Assembly: GCA_043758105.1 (NCBI GenBank)
Contig: JAYVOF010000234.1
Span: forward strand, 12,211-76,210
Reading direction: 5' to 3'
DNA length: 64,000 nucleotides
From: JANPPS01 sp043758105
GTDB lineage: Bacteria; Pseudomonadota; Alphaproteobacteria; Acetobacterales; Acetobacteraceae
Position numbers and translations under genes: made by a program. Every line of letters begins with the position of its first letter. Positions within the stretch are counted from its first letter, which is position 1. The notes below the pieces were generated by a model. That model saw only the letters and a list, made by a program, of their open reading frames with translations, did no database searches and was not told the origin of the DNA. Shown here one piece after another: positions 35,206 through 43,572 of the stretch.

Positions 35206-35466
35206 ATGGAGCCGCAACAGACTCTACTGACGGTGACGGCCAAGGGCCAGGTCACGTTCCGCCACGCCGTGCTGGAGCATCTTGGGGCGGCTCCGGGCGA
35301 TCGGCTGGCCGTCGACCTTCTTCCCGGGGGCCGTGTCGAAGTGCATACCGTGGCGCGCGGTAGCATCGACGGCTTCATCGGTGCCCTCACGCAGGCCGTG
35401 ACCCAGCCCGTGTCGATCGAAGAGATGGGCAGGATTGCCGCGGAGGGGTGGGCTGGCGCGCGGTGA
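35206..35466 (+). CDS. AbrB/MazE-type antitoxin
   Basis: An 86-residue protein, or 92 if ATG 35188 inside the inverted repeat is used. TLLTVTAKGQVTFRHAVLEHLGAAPGDRLAVDLLPGG is a SpoVT-AbrB swapped-hairpin domain. The C-terminal half should cover the toxin. The stop overlaps the GTG start of the PIN toxin, showing a TA operon. Confidence 0.85.
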   Translation: MEPQQTLLTVTAKGQVTFRHAVLEHLGAAPGDRLAVDLLPGGRVEVHTVARGSIDGFIGALTQAVTQPVSIEEMGRIAAEGWAGAR

Positions 35467-35858
35467 GGATCACGGCCGACACCAATGTCCTCGTCCGCGC
35501 CGTCATGGGCGACGATCCCGTTCAAAGCCCGGCGGCGGCCACCATGCTGCGCGCCGCCACCTCGATCGCGGTGACCCTCCCGGCCTTGTGTGAATTCGTG
35601 TGGGTATTGTCCCGGGCCTATCAGCGATCCAACGCCGACATCGCCGAGGCCATCGCCCGTTTGCTGGCGGTCGACAACGTCGTGGCCGACCGGGCGGCCG
35701 CTTCTGCCGGTCTTAAATTCCTGGCGGCAGGTGGTGATTTCGCGGATGGCGTCATCGCGCATCAAGGCCGGGGGCTCGGCGGAGACGTATTCGTCAGCTT
35801 CGACCGTGCGGCGCTTTCAATCGCGAAACGGTTGAAATGGGAGGCGAGGTCCCCGTAA
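35463..35858 (+). CDS. PIN-domain ribonuclease toxin (VapC-like)
   Basis: GTG 35463, 131 residues. The acidic PIN residues are in RITADTNVLVRA, LPALCEFVWVLSRAY, GGDFADGVIA and FVSFDRAAL, so the nuclease site looks complete. It is translated with the AbrB antitoxin. The intact state contrasts with the broken PIN fragment at 24741. Confidence 0.87.
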   Translation: MRITADTNVLVRAVMGDDPVQSPAAATMLRAATSIAVTLPALCEFVWVLSRAYQRSNADIAEAIARLLAVDNVVADRAAASAGLKFLAAGGDFADGVIAHQGRGLGGDVFVSFDRAALSIAKRLKWEARSP

Positions 35859-35894
35859 CCCTTGGATCGCAGGCTCGCTGATCGCCGGCATTCT

Positions 35895-35980
35895 TGGTGG
35901 AGGGGGTTGGATTCGAACCAACGTAGGCGTACGCCAGCGGATTTACAGTCCGCCCCCTTTAGCCACTCGGGCACCCCTCC
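35895..35980 (-). tRNA. tRNA-Tyr (GTA)
   Basis: Minus strand, 86 bases with encoded CCA. The acceptor stem is GGAGGGG with CCCCTCC, the anticodon arm CGGACTGTAAATCCG (GTA), with a long variable arm (class II) and T-arm GTTGGTTCGAATCCAAC. It starts just downstream of the PIN toxin gene, on the opposite strand. Confidence 0.97.
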
Positions 35981-35996
35981 AGACCGGCACAAGGCT

Positions 35997-36022
35997 GGGG
36001 CCGGGAGGTACCTCCCGGCCCC
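35997..36022. terminator. Perfect 26-bp palindrome between tRNA-Tyr and the phosphodiesterase
   Basis: GGGGCCGGGAGGTACCTCCCGGCCCC is fully self-complementary (13-bp arms). It lies 26 bases after the phosphodiesterase stop and just upstream of the tRNA's 5' end. The downstream side on the minus strand lacks a T run, so a terminator role is only plausible. Confidence 0.45.
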
Positions 36023-36048
36023 ATTCTTGTCAATCACGCCCTTGTCAA

Positions 36049-36858
36049 TCAATCCGGGCCGGTTGCGACCTCGTGAATGAACGGGCGCTCCAACCCGTCG
36101 GGAAAGATCAGCGTCGTTTCGACCCGGTCGGCGCCAAACCGGTGCAATAGGGCACCGCATACCCGCAGACCCGGTAGCCCCGGCTGGTCTTCGGGCCGCA
36201 CCACGAACGCGGTGGACGGGGCCCATTGATAGGAGACCAAGCCCCGCTCCATGGCGTGCCGCACATGCAAATGCCCGGACGCCACCAACCGCAACGCGGG
36301 ATGCGCCAGCAGCGGATGCAGCGCCCCGCGGGAGGCGGGCGGCACGGTCCAGTATTCGAACGCGGTTTCCGCCACATGCTGCACGAAAACCGGCTTATGC
36401 AGGAACACCGCAAGATTGCGGGTGCCGAGCGTGGCGAGCGCCTCGATGATGAAATCGGCTTGCGCCGCCTCCGATTCATGCGCGTTCATGATTTGGCTGT
36501 CTAGGCCCAGCACGCGCCAGCCGGGACGGTCGAACATCCAGCGGTCCGGGCCGAAATGCTGGCGGAAATGGGCGAGCGTCGCATCCGTCACCGGCTGCTG
36601 CGGATTTCGATGCCGGGGGTCGCCCACGTCGTGGTTGCCCGGCACGGCATAAACCGGTCCGAACCCGCGGCAGGCCATGGCGGCCGAGGCCAAATCCGCC
36701 GGGGTGCCCGCTCCATCGAACGACATATCCCCGCTCAGCACGGTGACGTCCGGCTTCAACGCCACGACCGCCGCTTCGATCCGGGCGAAGTTACCCCGGA
36801 ACAACGCGCTTTCCGCTGCAAGATGCGTGTCCGATACCTGAGCGATCGTGAAAGCCAT
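36049..36858 (-). CDS. CpdA-like metallophosphodiesterase
   Basis: A 269-residue calcineurin-fold enzyme, similar to cAMP phosphodiesterases. Metal-binding motifs are QVSDTHL, VLSGDMSFDG, VPGNHDVGD, FLHKPVF and ASGHLHVRH, all in order. It is probably cytoplasmic; no signal peptide. It could hydrolyse cyclic nucleotides or other phosphodiesters. It stands alone, followed by the tRNA. Confidence 0.87.
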   Translation of the reverse strand: MAFTIAQVSDTHLAAESALFRGNFARIEAAVVALKPDVTVLSGDMSFDGAGTPADLASAAMACRGFGPVYAVPGNHDVGDPRHRNPQQPVTDATLAHFRQHFGPDRWMFDRPGWRVLGLDSQIMNAHESEAAQADFIIEALATLGTRNLAVFLHKPVFVQHVAETAFEYWTVPPASRGALHPLLAHPALRLVASGHLHVRHAMERGLVSYQWAPSTAFVVRPEDQPGLPGLRVCGALLHRFGADRVETTLIFPDGLERPFIHEVATGPD

Positions 36859-36994
36859 CGCGCTCTCCGCCTCCGCACGCCCGATGCGCGCCTGACGGGG
36901 ACATTACAATATCGACACGGAAAGGCGAGGGCCTACTTACTCATTGCGACATATTATACCAACGGCATGAATGCTTGACCGGTTCCTTGACCGC

Positions 36995-37086
36995 GTCATT
37001 GCGAGCGGCTTGGCGAAGTAATCCAGGGGCGACACGCGCGCCCGTCGCCCCTGGGTCGCCAGGCCCCAAACGGGGCTCGGGATGAC
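36995..37086. repeat. Palindromic repeat, copy 4
   Basis: GTCATTGCGAGCGGCTTGG to GGGGCTCGGGATGAC, with CCAGGGGC/GCCCCTGG inside. It lies nine bases beyond the stop codon of the methyltransferase transcribed toward it. Confidence 0.9.
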
Positions 37087-37095
37087 GAGCCGTAC

Positions 37096-37698
37096 CTATC
37101 GGCCGTCCGTACTATAACGCCACACGCTGGCGGGCGGCAGGTTGAGCGGCGTCCAGGCCTCCCGCTTCGCCACAAGCTGATGCCGCCGGGCCGGTAACGG
37201 GGAGGTGGCGCAATAGCTGTAGTGCAAAAATCCCCGGCCCGGTGCCACCGCCGCCATCGCATCCAAGAACCGCCGCTGTTCGGCCAGGGAAAGCAACACG
37301 AGCGGAATGCCGCAAATCACCGTGCCGATCTGACCATGCTGCGCCGCGGGCAGCAGGTCGGGTAGGCACCGCGCATCGCCCTCGATTACTTCGACGCCGG
37401 GCAGCACGCACCGCAAATGCCGCACCATGTCCGGCACGATCTCCACCACCGTCAGCCGCTCGGGCGGGACGCCGCCGGCCAGCAGCGCACGGGAAATAAC
37501 GCCGGTGCCGGCCCCCAGCTCGATCACGCCCTCGTTCCCCGTCCGCCGCACCTGCCGCACCACCCGGCGGCACAGCGCCGGCGAGGACGGAACCACGGAA
37601 CCCATCTGCAGCGGGTTTGCGAGCCACCGGCGAAGGAACAACCCGACGCCGGATCGATCGTCTCGCGACTCGGCAATCGAAGGATTCTGCACTGACAT
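37096..37698 (-). CDS. PmtA-like phospholipid N-methyltransferase family protein
   Basis: A 200-residue methyltransferase from ATG 37698; a longer frame is a shadow. RWLANPLQMGSVVPSSPALCRRVV and GVIELGAGTGVISRALL (SAM motif I) are typical of PmtA/rRNA-dimethylase-like enzymes. Further motifs are VIEGDARCLPDLL and TVICGIPLVLLSLAEQR. It could methylate phosphatidylethanolamine toward phosphatidylcholine; the family also includes enzymes of unknown target. Confidence 0.8.
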   Translation of the reverse strand: MSVQNPSIAESRDDRSGVGLFLRRWLANPLQMGSVVPSSPALCRRVVRQVRRTGNEGVIELGAGTGVISRALLAGGVPPERLTVVEIVPDMVRHLRCVLPGVEVIEGDARCLPDLLPAAQHGQIGTVICGIPLVLLSLAEQRRFLDAMAAVAPGRGFLHYSYCATSPLPARRHQLVAKREAWTPLNLPPASVWRYSTDGR

Positions 37699-37787
37699 CG
37701 ACACCGCCCTATCCACCGGCGGTCCGGATACAGGACGGCATGAACGCTGCCGAGGGCAGGGATCGTGAAGGTTTTGTGGTGGAAGCG

Positions 37788-38444
37788 TTACGGTTCGCCC
37801 GGCTCGAGCGCCTGCTTCACATACCGGTTGGCCCGCCGCTCCCGTCCGATGGTGGTCGCCGGGCCGTGGCCGCACAGCACGACGGTGTCATCGGGCAACG
37901 GCATCAGCACGTCCCGGATCGCCTGGAGCAGCGCTGGGCCGTCGCCATAGGGAAAATCCGTCCGCCCGACCGAGCCGCGAAACAGCACATCCCCCACCAC
38001 CGCCAGCCGCGCCTCTTCGGCCACGAACACGACATGCCCCGGCGTGTGGCCGGGACAATGCCGCACCGTGAACGCCTGCGTGCCGATCTGCAGCTGATCG
38101 CCGTCATGCAGCCACCGGTCCGGCCTGACCGCGCGGGCGACGATGCCGAATTGCCGCCCGGCCTGCGGCAAGGCGTCCAGCAGGAAGGCGTCCCGCTCGT
38201 CCGGCCCCTCGATCCGGACCCCCAGCGCGTCGCGTAAGGCGGCGGCACCGCCGGCATGGTCGATGTGGCCGTGCGTGAGCCAGATGCCCTTCACCTTGAC
38301 GCCGAGCGCCCCGACGGTCTGGAGGATCCGGTCCACATCGCCACCCGGATCGACCACGATCCCGGTCTTGGACAGGCTGTCCCACAGCACGGTGCAGTTC
38401 TGCTGGATCGGGGTCACGGTGATGACGGCGTGTTGAATGGCCAT
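37788..38444 (-). CDS. MBL-fold metallohydrolase (glyoxalase II-like)
   Basis: A 218-residue metallo-beta-lactamase-fold hydrolase. The dinuclear metal signature is LTHGHIDHAGG, with further ligands in RHCPGHTPGHVVFV and AVVGDVLF, and a C-terminal LCGHGPAT. It is shorter than true glyoxalase II (about 255) and lacks its C-terminal helical domain. It likely hydrolyses a thioester or related substrate. Confidence 0.87.
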   Translation of the reverse strand: MAIQHAVITVTPIQQNCTVLWDSLSKTGIVVDPGGDVDRILQTVGALGVKVKGIWLTHGHIDHAGGAAALRDALGVRIEGPDERDAFLLDALPQAGRQFGIVARAVRPDRWLHDGDQLQIGTQAFTVRHCPGHTPGHVVFVAEEARLAVVGDVLFRGSVGRTDFPYGDGPALLQAIRDVLMPLPDDTVVLCGHGPATTIGRERRANRYVKQALEPGEP

Positions 38445-38534
38445 GCCGCACAGGACCGAGGCGCGCGGCTGTCGTCAAGGCCGTTACGCCGGAACGGGGG
38501 TGCCCGGGGTGGGCAAGCCGCATCTCACGCTCAC

Positions 38535-38687
38535 ATGCCGGTTACGGCGGAATTCACCGCTGGCACGGGAACCTCGCTTATGCTCGCATTGCTGTCGATC
38601 GCACTCCTGCTGTTCGTGATCGCGCCGGTTTTGCTGTATTTCGTGCCGAAGCTCATCATGCGAGGGAACCGCCGCACGCCGCGGTAA
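38535..38687 (+). CDS. Possible single-helix membrane microprotein
   Basis: Fifty residues from ATG 38535, containing LMLALLSIALLLFVIAPVLLYFVPK, a strong transmembrane segment, then a basic tail MRGNRRTPR. ATG 38580 would give the helix alone. It fills an otherwise empty 297-base gap. No homologue recognised; the evidence is hydrophobicity and position only. Confidence 0.4.
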   Translation: MPVTAEFTAGTGTSLMLALLSIALLLFVIAPVLLYFVPKLIMRGNRRTPR

Positions 38688-38741
38688 CCCCGCGCGGCAC
38701 CCCACGCTGGCGGCTTCGAGGCGCGCGGGTTACAGGGCGGC

Positions 38742-40220
38742 ATGCCACTAACGCCTGCGCCCTCGCTCATGATGGATTTGCGCCCTTGTTACGAGGGTTA
38801 TGCCGGCATGGCGCAGGAGACGCGGCTGCTATTCGCCCTCTTTGCCGGCCTCGATCTGGGCCGCTTCGGGGCGCTGGCATCCGGCGTGCATTTTACCTCG
38901 CGTCATCCAGGATGTCGTCAATCGGGCGCGACTCCGTTCGATCGGGTGCTGGCGCAGACCGCGGCGATTATCGCCCAGGATACCGGGCGCATCACCTGGC
39001 AGGCCCCCCTCGGCATGCTGCCGGAAACGCTGCGGCGTGCGCTGTTCAAGCCGTATCTGGTGCTGACCGAGGGGCGCCGGCAGGAACGGCTGACGCTGCA
39101 GATCGATCCGCGGGAATTCGGCGACTATCTCTGGACCAAGCTGTTCGAAAAATCGCTGCCGGCCACCGACCGCGCGCTGATGGCCCGCGCGCAGTTCTAC
39201 CCGACCGAGCTCGGTCACGAATACGCCCGGTCGCTATGCATGTTGCCGCGTGTGGTGCAGCGGCGGGTGGCATCTGCGGCCTGGGATGTATTCTTCAGCG
39301 CCAACGTTACGCCGTACCGGTTCGCGCCCGGCACGGCCTCCATGGTGCGCTATTACGACGCGCTGCCGCTGCTGAGCCCGCACACCATCGGCGCGCCCTG
39401 GATGCATTCCGCCAGCCACGCCCGCATCCTCGCCCGCAACATGGCCGACGGGGCCTCATTCTATTGTGATTCGGAGCCGGTGCGGGACGATCTGCTGCGC
39501 CTGTTTCCCCAGGCCGAGGCCCGGGTGCACACCATCCCGGTCGTCGTCTCCCCCACTTTATACCCCGATCCGCAGCCGGACCGGGCGCTCCGCACGATCC
39601 TCACCCGCCGGCGCAGCCCGGCCACGGTGCACGAAGCGGCACCGGTGCCGGAGGTGCTGCCGAAGCTGTTCATGGCCGTCTCCACACTCGAGCCGCGCAA
39701 GAACTACCTCACGCTGTTCCGCGCCTTCGAGATCGCGCGCGCCAAGACCGCCACGCCGATGCAGTTGCTGATCATCGCCAACCCCGGCTGGCGCTCGGAT
39801 GCGGAGCTCACGGAGCTGTCGGCGCTGGTGCGGGACGGGGCGTATCATTTGAGCGGCGTTCCATCCGATGAGCTGCGGGTGCTGTATTCAATGGCCCATT
39901 GCGTCGTGGCGCCGAGCCGGGCGGAGGGGTTCGACTATTCCGGCGTGGAGGCGATGGCCTGCGGCACGCCGGTCATCGCCTCCGACATTCCGGTCCACCG
40001 CTGGGTCTATGGCGACGCGGCCACGTATTTCGACCCGTATTCGGCCAACGCGCTGGCGGCGATGATGGCGCGGGTGGCCGATCTCGCGCCCGACGACGGG
40101 TATATGGCGGAGGCACGGGAGCGGGGTCACGCCCAGGCCCGGCTCTATACGCCAGCGGCGCTCGCCCCGCGGTGGGAGGCGGCGATCCAGGCGGCGTGTC
40201 GCCGGACGCCGGCACGATGA
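38742..40220 (+). CDS. GT4-type glycosyltransferase
   Basis: 492 residues if started at ATG 38742; MMDLRPCYEGYAGMAQETRLLFAL at 38769 may be the true start. C-terminal GT-B donor-site motifs are LFMAVSTLEPRKNYLTLFRAFE, YHLSGVPSDELRVLYSMAHCVVAPSRAEGFDYSGVEAMACGTPVIASDIPVHRWVYGDAA, showing a strict EX7E. It overlaps the selD fusion gene by four bases. Acceptor unknown. Confidence 0.85.
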   Translation: MPLTPAPSLMMDLRPCYEGYAGMAQETRLLFALFAGLDLGRFGALASGVHFTSRHPGCRQSGATPFDRVLAQTAAIIAQDTGRITWQAPLGMLPETLRRALFKPYLVLTEGRRQERLTLQIDPREFGDYLWTKLFEKSLPATDRALMARAQFYPTELGHEYARSLCMLPRVVQRRVASAAWDVFFSANVTPYRFAPGTASMVRYYDALPLLSPHTIGAPWMHSASHARILARNMADGASFYCDSEPVRDDLLRLFPQAEARVHTIPVVVSPTLYPDPQPDRALRTILTRRRSPATVHEAAPVPEVLPKLFMAVSTLEPRKNYLTLFRAFEIARAKTATPMQLLIIANPGWRSDAELTELSALVRDGAYHLSGVPSDELRVLYSMAHCVVAPSRAEGFDYSGVEAMACGTPVIASDIPVHRWVYGDAATYFDPYSANALAAMMARVADLAPDDGYMAEARERGHAQARLYTPAALAPRWEAAIQAACRRTPAR

Positions 40221-42481
40221 TGCGGATGTCCGGTCCCGTGGTGAAGGATTTGGTGCTGGTGGGCGCCGGGCACGCGCATGTGGCGGTGCTGCGCCGGTTC
40301 GGGATGAAGCCGATCGACGGCGTGCGGCTGACGCTGATCACGCGGGAGGTGGACAGCCCGTATTCCGGGATGCTGCCGGGGTTCGTGGCCGGGCGGTATG
40401 CGTTCGATCAGGCGCATATCGACACCGGCCCCCTCGCCCGGTTCGCAGGCGCGCGGCTGTATCAGGATGAGGCGACCGGCATCGATCTGGGTGCCCGGAC
40501 CGTGCTGTGCCGCGACCGGCCGCCGGTGCCGTATGATCTGCTGTCGCTCGATATCGGTTCCCGTCCCAATACCGGCCGTGTGCCGGGTGCGGCGGCGTAT
40601 GCGATTCCGGTTAAACCGATCGACGGGTTCCTGCCCCAATTCGAGGCGCTGCGGCAGCGCGTCCTGGACGGTGTGTCGCGCCATATCCTGCTGGTGGGCG
40701 GTGGCGCGGGCGGGGTGGAATTGCTGCTGTCACTTGAGCATCGGCTGCGGCACGACGCCCCGGATCGGGCGCTGCATTTTACGCTGGTGACGGGGTCGCC
40801 CGAGATCCTGCCCGCCTTCCCGCCGGCCTTCCGCGCCCGGTTCCGCGCCATCCTGACCCGGCGTGGTATCGATGTACTGGTGGGTGCCCGCGTGGTAGCG
40901 GTGGAGCCGGGGCGGGTGGTGCTGGCGGGCGGCGCCGGCATCCTGTGTGACGAGGTGCTTTGGACGACCGAGGCGGCGCCGGCCGCATGGTTGAAGGACA
41001 CGGGCCTGTCGCTGGACGCGGGCGGGTTCGTGCGCGTGGGTGCGACGCTGGCGGCCGTGGGGCGTGACGACGTGTTCGCCGCCGGGGACATGGTGGCGTT
41101 CGATCCGGGAACGATCCCCCGCTCCGGCGTCTATGCGGTGCGCGCAGGTCCGGTGCTCGCGGCCAATTTGCGCGCGGTGCTGGTGGGGGCGCGGTTGGTG
41201 CCCTACCGGCCGCAGCGCCACGCGCTCTATATCGTCAGCACAGGGGAGCCCTATGCCGTGCTGACGCGCAACGGGATGGTAGCGGAGGGCGGCTGGGCCT
41301 GGCGGCTGAAAGACGTGATCGACCGCCACTTCATGGACCGCTTCAACCGGCTGCCGGTCATGGCCGAGCCGCGCGGCGGCCGGAAATCCCCCCTCGCGGA
41401 TAAGGCGGCGCTGCGGGAAATTTCCACCATCGCCATGCGCTGCGGCGGCTGTGGCGCCAAGGTGGGGGCCACCGTGCTGTCCCGGGCACTGGGCCGCCTG
41501 TCGCCCTTGCAGCTTCCCGAGGTTTTGGTCGGCCTCGATGCGCCGGATGACGCCGCCGTGGTGGATACCGGGGGGCCGATGCTGTCGGTGCAGACGGTCG
41601 ATTACTTCCGCGCCATCGTCGATGACCCCTACCACTTCGGCATGATCGCCGCCACCCACGCGCTGGGCGACCTATTCGCCATGGGCGCCCAACCGCAGAC
41701 GGCGCTGGCGATCGCCACCATCCCATACGGCTTGGAAGCGAAGGTGGAGGCCGATTTATCCGCCATGATGGAGGGCGCCAACACCGTGCTGCGCGACGCC
41801 GGCTGCGCGCTCGTCGGTGGCCACACCAGCGAAGGGGCGGAGCTCTCGTTGGGGTTCGCGGTCAACGGCCTGGCGGGGCGCGACGCGTTCCTGCGTAAGG
41901 GCGGCCTCGTGCCCGGCGATGCCCTGGTGCTGACGAAGCCGATCGGCACCGGCACGCTGCTGGCCGCCGACATGCGCGGCCTGGCGAAAGGGCGCTGGGT
42001 GCAGGCCGCGATCCGCCACATGATCGTGTCCAACCGCTGCGCTGCCGAGGTGCTGTCGGTCCACGGCGTGCACGCCTGCACCGACGTGACCGGGTTCGGG
42101 CTGCTGGGCCATTTGGTCGAAATGACCAAGGCGAGCGGCGTCGATGCGCATCTGATGCTGGACGCGATCCCGGTGCTGGATGGGGCGGCGGAGATGGTGG
42201 CGGCCGGCGTATTCTCGTCGCTGCAGCCGCAAAACGTAAGGTTACGCCGGGCGATCGGCAACGGGGAGGCGGCGCAGGCGATGCCGCGGTACCCCCTGCT
42301 GTTCGACCCGCAGACGGCGGGTGGTCTATTGGCCGGCGTGCCCGTGGACCAGGCTGGGGCGTGCGTGGCGGCCTTGCGGGAGGCGGGGTACGCCCAGGCC
42401 GCGATCATCGGCACCGTGCTGGCGCCATCGGACGGGATGGCCCCTATTACGATTCTGGCTCGGCAATTGACGCCTTCGTAG
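40217..42481 (+). CDS. selD: NAD(P)/FAD oxidoreductase-selenide,water dikinase fusion
   Basis: A 754-residue two-domain protein. Residues about 10-370 are a pyridine-nucleotide disulfide-type oxidoreductase (LVLVGAGHAHVAVLRRFG, LLVGGGAGGVELLLSL, DDVFAAGDMVAF). From about 400 it is SelD, making selenophosphate from selenide and ATP: catalytic region AMRCGGCGAKVG, with Cys instead of selenocysteine. Then come DDAAVV, VDYFRAIVDDPYHFGMIAATHALGDLFAMGA and GGHTSEGAELSLGF. ATG 40217 or 40220 overlaps the glycosyltransferase stop. No selA, selB or mnmH in the window. Confidence 0.92.
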   Translation: MMRMSGPVVKDLVLVGAGHAHVAVLRRFGMKPIDGVRLTLITREVDSPYSGMLPGFVAGRYAFDQAHIDTGPLARFAGARLYQDEATGIDLGARTVLCRDRPPVPYDLLSLDIGSRPNTGRVPGAAAYAIPVKPIDGFLPQFEALRQRVLDGVSRHILLVGGGAGGVELLLSLEHRLRHDAPDRALHFTLVTGSPEILPAFPPAFRARFRAILTRRGIDVLVGARVVAVEPGRVVLAGGAGILCDEVLWTTEAAPAAWLKDTGLSLDAGGFVRVGATLAAVGRDDVFAAGDMVAFDPGTIPRSGVYAVRAGPVLAANLRAVLVGARLVPYRPQRHALYIVSTGEPYAVLTRNGMVAEGGWAWRLKDVIDRHFMDRFNRLPVMAEPRGGRKSPLADKAALREISTIAMRCGGCGAKVGATVLSRALGRLSPLQLPEVLVGLDAPDDAAVVDTGGPMLSVQTVDYFRAIVDDPYHFGMIAATHALGDLFAMGAQPQTALAIATIPYGLEAKVEADLSAMMEGANTVLRDAGCALVGGHTSEGAELSLGFAVNGLAGRDAFLRKGGLVPGDALVLTKPIGTGTLLAADMRGLAKGRWVQAAIRHMIVSNRCAAEVLSVHGVHACTDVTGFGLLGHLVEMTKASGVDAHLMLDAIPVLDGAAEMVAAGVFSSLQPQNVRLRRAIGNGEAAQAMPRYPLLFDPQTAGGLLAGVPVDQAGACVAALREAGYAQAAIIGTVLAPSDGMAPITILARQLTPS

Positions 42482-42579
42482 GGCGGGATGCGCTGAAGCA
42501 CCCCACCAACTCGACGGGGTATGTGAATGCCTCAGTGGAACCATTCGCCGGAGCGTTGCACCTCTGGCTGGGTTTGGCA

Positions 42580-43467
42580 TCAAGCCTTTCGGCTCAGGTG
42601 CTCTGCCATTGCATCAATGAATACGCGGACCTTGGCGGACAAGCTGCGGTGGCTCGGGTAGAGGGCGTGAATTTCAACGGAGTCGAACTGATACTCCGGC
42701 AACAGCCGCACGAGGGTTCCTCGGGCGACCGCCTCCACCGCATAAAAGTCAGGAAGGCGACCGACGCCAGCGCCACCGATCAGCACCGGCATGAGCACGG
42801 CAGGTTCGGGGATGACGGTCCCGGGCACGAGCTCAATTTCCTGGACTGTGCCGCCCGGCGTTCGGAACCGCCACGCTGCCCTCCGGTCAACCCGCCCGAT
42901 CAGCTCGTGCAAGCGGAGGTCCTCGACCGTTGCGGGCGTGCCGCGCGCCGCGAGGTAGGCAGGGCTGGCGCAGGTCCAAAGGGCGACCGTCATCAGCCGG
43001 CGCGCGATCAGGTCGGAATCGGGCAACGGCCCGACCCGGATGGCGACGTCGAAGTCCTCGGCACGCAAATCAACGTTGCGGTTGTCAATGCTGAGCGCCA
43101 CGCGGACTTCGGGGTAGCGGGCGAGGAAAGCCGGCAGCATCGGCGCGAGTGGCCCGGCGGCGAAGGTGAACCCCACGCTCACTCGCAGCGTGCCGCGCGG
43201 CACGCCGATCAACCCGGTCAAGGCGTTCTCGGCCTCGCCAACGTCATCGAGGATGCGCTGCACGTGACGCCGCAGCAGACGCCCGGCATCGGTCAGGTGC
43301 ATATGCCGGGTCGAACGCTCGATCAGCGCCGCGCCGGCTGCCGTTTCCAACCGCGCAAGCGAGCGGCTGGCGGAGGATTTCGGCATGCCAAGCGCGCGGG
43401 CTGCGCCTGACACGCTGCCGAGGTCCGCGATGCGTGCGAACGCATGCAGGTCGATCGGGTCAAACAT
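42580..43467 (-). CDS. LysR-family transcriptional regulator
   Basis: A 295-residue regulator with N-terminal HTH (FARIADLGSVSGAARALGMPKSSASRSLARLETAAGAALIERST) and a periplasmic-binding-like effector domain (RVALSIDNRNVDLRAEDFDVAIRVG). It is of the CrgA-like group. It is divergent from the NmrA-like gene, from which 105 bases with two direct repeats separate it, so it very likely controls that gene. Confidence 0.9.
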   Translation of the reverse strand: MFDPIDLHAFARIADLGSVSGAARALGMPKSSASRSLARLETAAGAALIERSTRHMHLTDAGRLLRRHVQRILDDVGEAENALTGLIGVPRGTLRVSVGFTFAAGPLAPMLPAFLARYPEVRVALSIDNRNVDLRAEDFDVAIRVGPLPDSDLIARRLMTVALWTCASPAYLAARGTPATVEDLRLHELIGRVDRRAAWRFRTPGGTVQEIELVPGTVIPEPAVLMPVLIGGAGVGRLPDFYAVEAVARGTLVRLLPEYQFDSVEIHALYPSHRSLSAKVRVFIDAMAEHLSRKA

Positions 43468-43510
43468 AGCTCGACCGTTCCATGACAGGAACGCGCTGTC
43501 CAGTTTTAGC

Positions 43511-43548
43511 GGCCTAATTGTCTTAGAGGGAACGGCCCAATTGTCTCA
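43511..43548. promoter_or_regulatory. Direct repeats in the LysR/NmrA divergent promoter
   Basis: GGCCTAATTGTCTTA (43511-43525) and GGCCCAATTGTCTCA (43534-43548) are 15-bp near-identical direct repeats 23 bases apart, about two helical turns. They lie between the divergent LysR and NmrA-like genes and are candidate regulator-binding sites. Confidence 0.5.
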
Positions 43549-43572
43549 AGCGAACTCGAAAGGACGCAGACA

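Noticed and set aside
40730..41659. A 309-residue minus-strand frame over selD
   Set aside because: Composition is that of a shadow frame; the SelD fusion on the plus strand is complete.
38742..42481. Selenoneine synthesis locus (GT plus SelD)
   Set aside because: The glycosyltransferase is a GT4 of about 490 residues with a strict EX7E region, not the shorter SenB type, and no SenA/EgtB-like gene is present.
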